Origin: Bacteroidales bacterium
GTDB lineage: Bacteria > Bacteroidota > Bacteroidia > Bacteroidales > P3
DNA: 6,677 nt
Reading direction: 5' to 3'
Assembly: GCA_017560705.1 (NCBI GenBank)
Contig: JAFZEK010000184.1
Span: 1 to 6,677, forward strand
Below, piece after piece: positions 5,921-6,677 of the stretch. Under the pieces are notes generated by a model, which had not been told where the DNA came from, made no database searches, and worked only from the letters and a program-made list of their open reading frames with translations. Every line of letters starts with the position of its first letter. The stretch's first letter is position 1. Made by a program: the position numbers and the translations under genes.

Positions 5921-6442
5921 ATGAACATAGCAGACAAGGTATTGAAAAGTATTATTCCTATGTTGTTTTGCATTATGCTTGTAGCATGCGACAAGGAAAA
6001 CCCAACTGACCAAAAAGAATATTCTGATGAAATGGAGTACGAGTATGTGGCTCCTATAGCATTGAATGCCGACACTAAGGCCATGCTCGATGAATGGTGC
6101 ATGTATGGTTTTGACTACAGAACTTTTGATAGTATTTTATTGAAAGACGGAGTGTTGGTAATAAAATCACAAGAAGATTTGTACAAGCTATCTCCCGAAA
6201 TAGCCAACATTATAAACTTGAATGGTAAGATGATGGTGTTTGCTACCTACGGTGTAAGATATGGCATAGCCGAAAAAGAAATGAAACTATATCGCAACTA
6301 TATGGATAACACATGCGTATGTCGCATATTCCTAAGCCGTGGCAAAAATCTTGGAATGGAATGCGACGCTCCTATAATAACTCTATGCAATATCTATCCT
6401 CGCATAGATGCTCCGATAGAGTTGCAAGTGATAGAAAACTAA
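5921..6442 (+). CDS. Uncharacterised lipoprotein
   Basis: This 173-residue protein has a type II signal peptide: K6 and K9, the hydrophobic stretch IIPMLFCIML, then the lipobox LVAC with the acylated cysteine at C23. The acidic residues after it (DKEN, then EYSDEMEYEYE-like sequence) may act as a surface-export signal of the kind known in Bacteroidota, but this is inference. I do not recognise the mature domain. It has a predicted strand-rich part (GVLVIKSQEDLYKL, GKMMVFATYGVRYGI) and five cysteines after the lipidated one (C60, C132, C134, C148, C156), including a CVC pair, which could form disulfides. The start ATG at 5921 is well placed for the signal peptide. The gene probably shares a transcript with the exporter (57-base gap), as no promoter core is seen in between. 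Copy B of the repeat begins 32 bases after the stop. Confidence 0.8.
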   Translation: MNIADKVLKSIIPMLFCIMLVACDKENPTDQKEYSDEMEYEYVAPIALNADTKAMLDEWCMYGFDYRTFDSILLKDGVLVIKSQEDLYKLSPEIANIINLNGKMMVFATYGVRYGIAEKEMKLYRNYMDNTCVCRIFLSRGKNLGMECDAPIITLCNIYPRIDAPIELQVIEN

Positions 6443-6473
6443 GAGGCTGTATACGCATTGAAAGAAAGAATAT

Positions 6474-6677
6474 AGGCAACTTCTAAAAATTGCTTTGCAA
6501 GTGATTAACAGAATACTGACTTCGTCGATGTTGCTATCGCTCGAAAGAGCTAATGCTTAGGCGTTGCTCTTTACTCTCTTAATCGCAACATTCTTGAGAA
6601 GATTTCTACTTTCTTTTGACCTATCATAGCGGGCTATGCGACCCAAAAAGAAATAGAAAGATTCCAAGAAAAATGTA
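6474..6677. repeat. Composite non-coding repeat, copy B (continues past right edge)
   Basis: The left end AGGCAACTTCTAAAAATTGC (from 6474) is the inverted counterpart of the right end of copy A, with 31 of 33 bases identical over 6474-6506. Module 1 follows at 6517-6589 in the same orientation as copy A (68 of 73). Module 2 follows at 6602-6662 in the opposite orientation to copy A (60 of 61). Similarity to copy A stops abruptly just left of 6474, which marks a true element boundary. The other end lies outside the window. No gene is seen. Confidence 0.75.

Noticed and set aside
5887..6102. Minus-strand open frame of 71 codons
   Set aside because: It is antisense to the lipoprotein gene, which has a clear signal peptide and lipobox; no independent support was seen.

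Overview
The window looks like chromosomal DNA of a Bacteroidota member, most likely order Bacteroidales. The evidence is moderate-to-low GC, TAnnTTTG-type promoter cores (TACTTTTG at 2930-2923 on the minus strand, TATCTTTG at 5121-5128), start codons with little or no Shine-Dalgarno sequence, and Bacteroidota-like versions of the encoded families. Genus cannot be decided from the window.

Layout. (1) 1-753, plus strand: 3' end of a comEC/rec2-type DNA-uptake channel gene, open through the left edge. (2) 780-2228, minus strand: a complete alanine/glycine:cation symporter gene (AGCS family), converging on comEC with a 26-bp gap. (3) 2384-2896, minus strand: an AT-rich gene resembling the Imm26 immunity family of polymorphic toxin systems. 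One in-frame amber codon (2600-2602) splits it; the reading frame and recognisable family sequence continue for 71 codons beyond the stop. A good promoter precedes it. (4) About 2946-3216: a non-coding composite repeat (copy A) with terminal inverted repeats and a central near-palindrome. (5) 3441-4880, plus: a secreted M28 zinc peptidase with all metal ligands intact. (6) 4982-5091: five units of a 22-bp periodic array directly upstream of a promoter. (7) 5183-5863, plus: a LysE/RhtB-type exporter. (8) 5921-6442, plus: an unrecognised lipoprotein. (9) 6474 to the right edge: a second copy (B) of the composite repeat, in which one module has the same orientation as in copy A and two others are inverted.

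How the parts relate. AGCS uptake, M28 peptide trimming and LysE-type export all concern amino acids, but they lie in separate transcription units, so a shared pathway is only inference. The left part (comEC, agcS) looks like ordinary housekeeping sequence. From about 2384 onwards the window looks more accessory: an orphan, apparently broken immunity gene, then three genes bracketed by two copies of one non-coding repeat family. No toxin, transposase, integrase, CRISPR array, tRNA or rRNA was seen. The items most worth a second look are the amber-interrupted Imm26-like gene, the repeat pair with conflicting module orientation, and the 22-bp array next to the exporter promoter.
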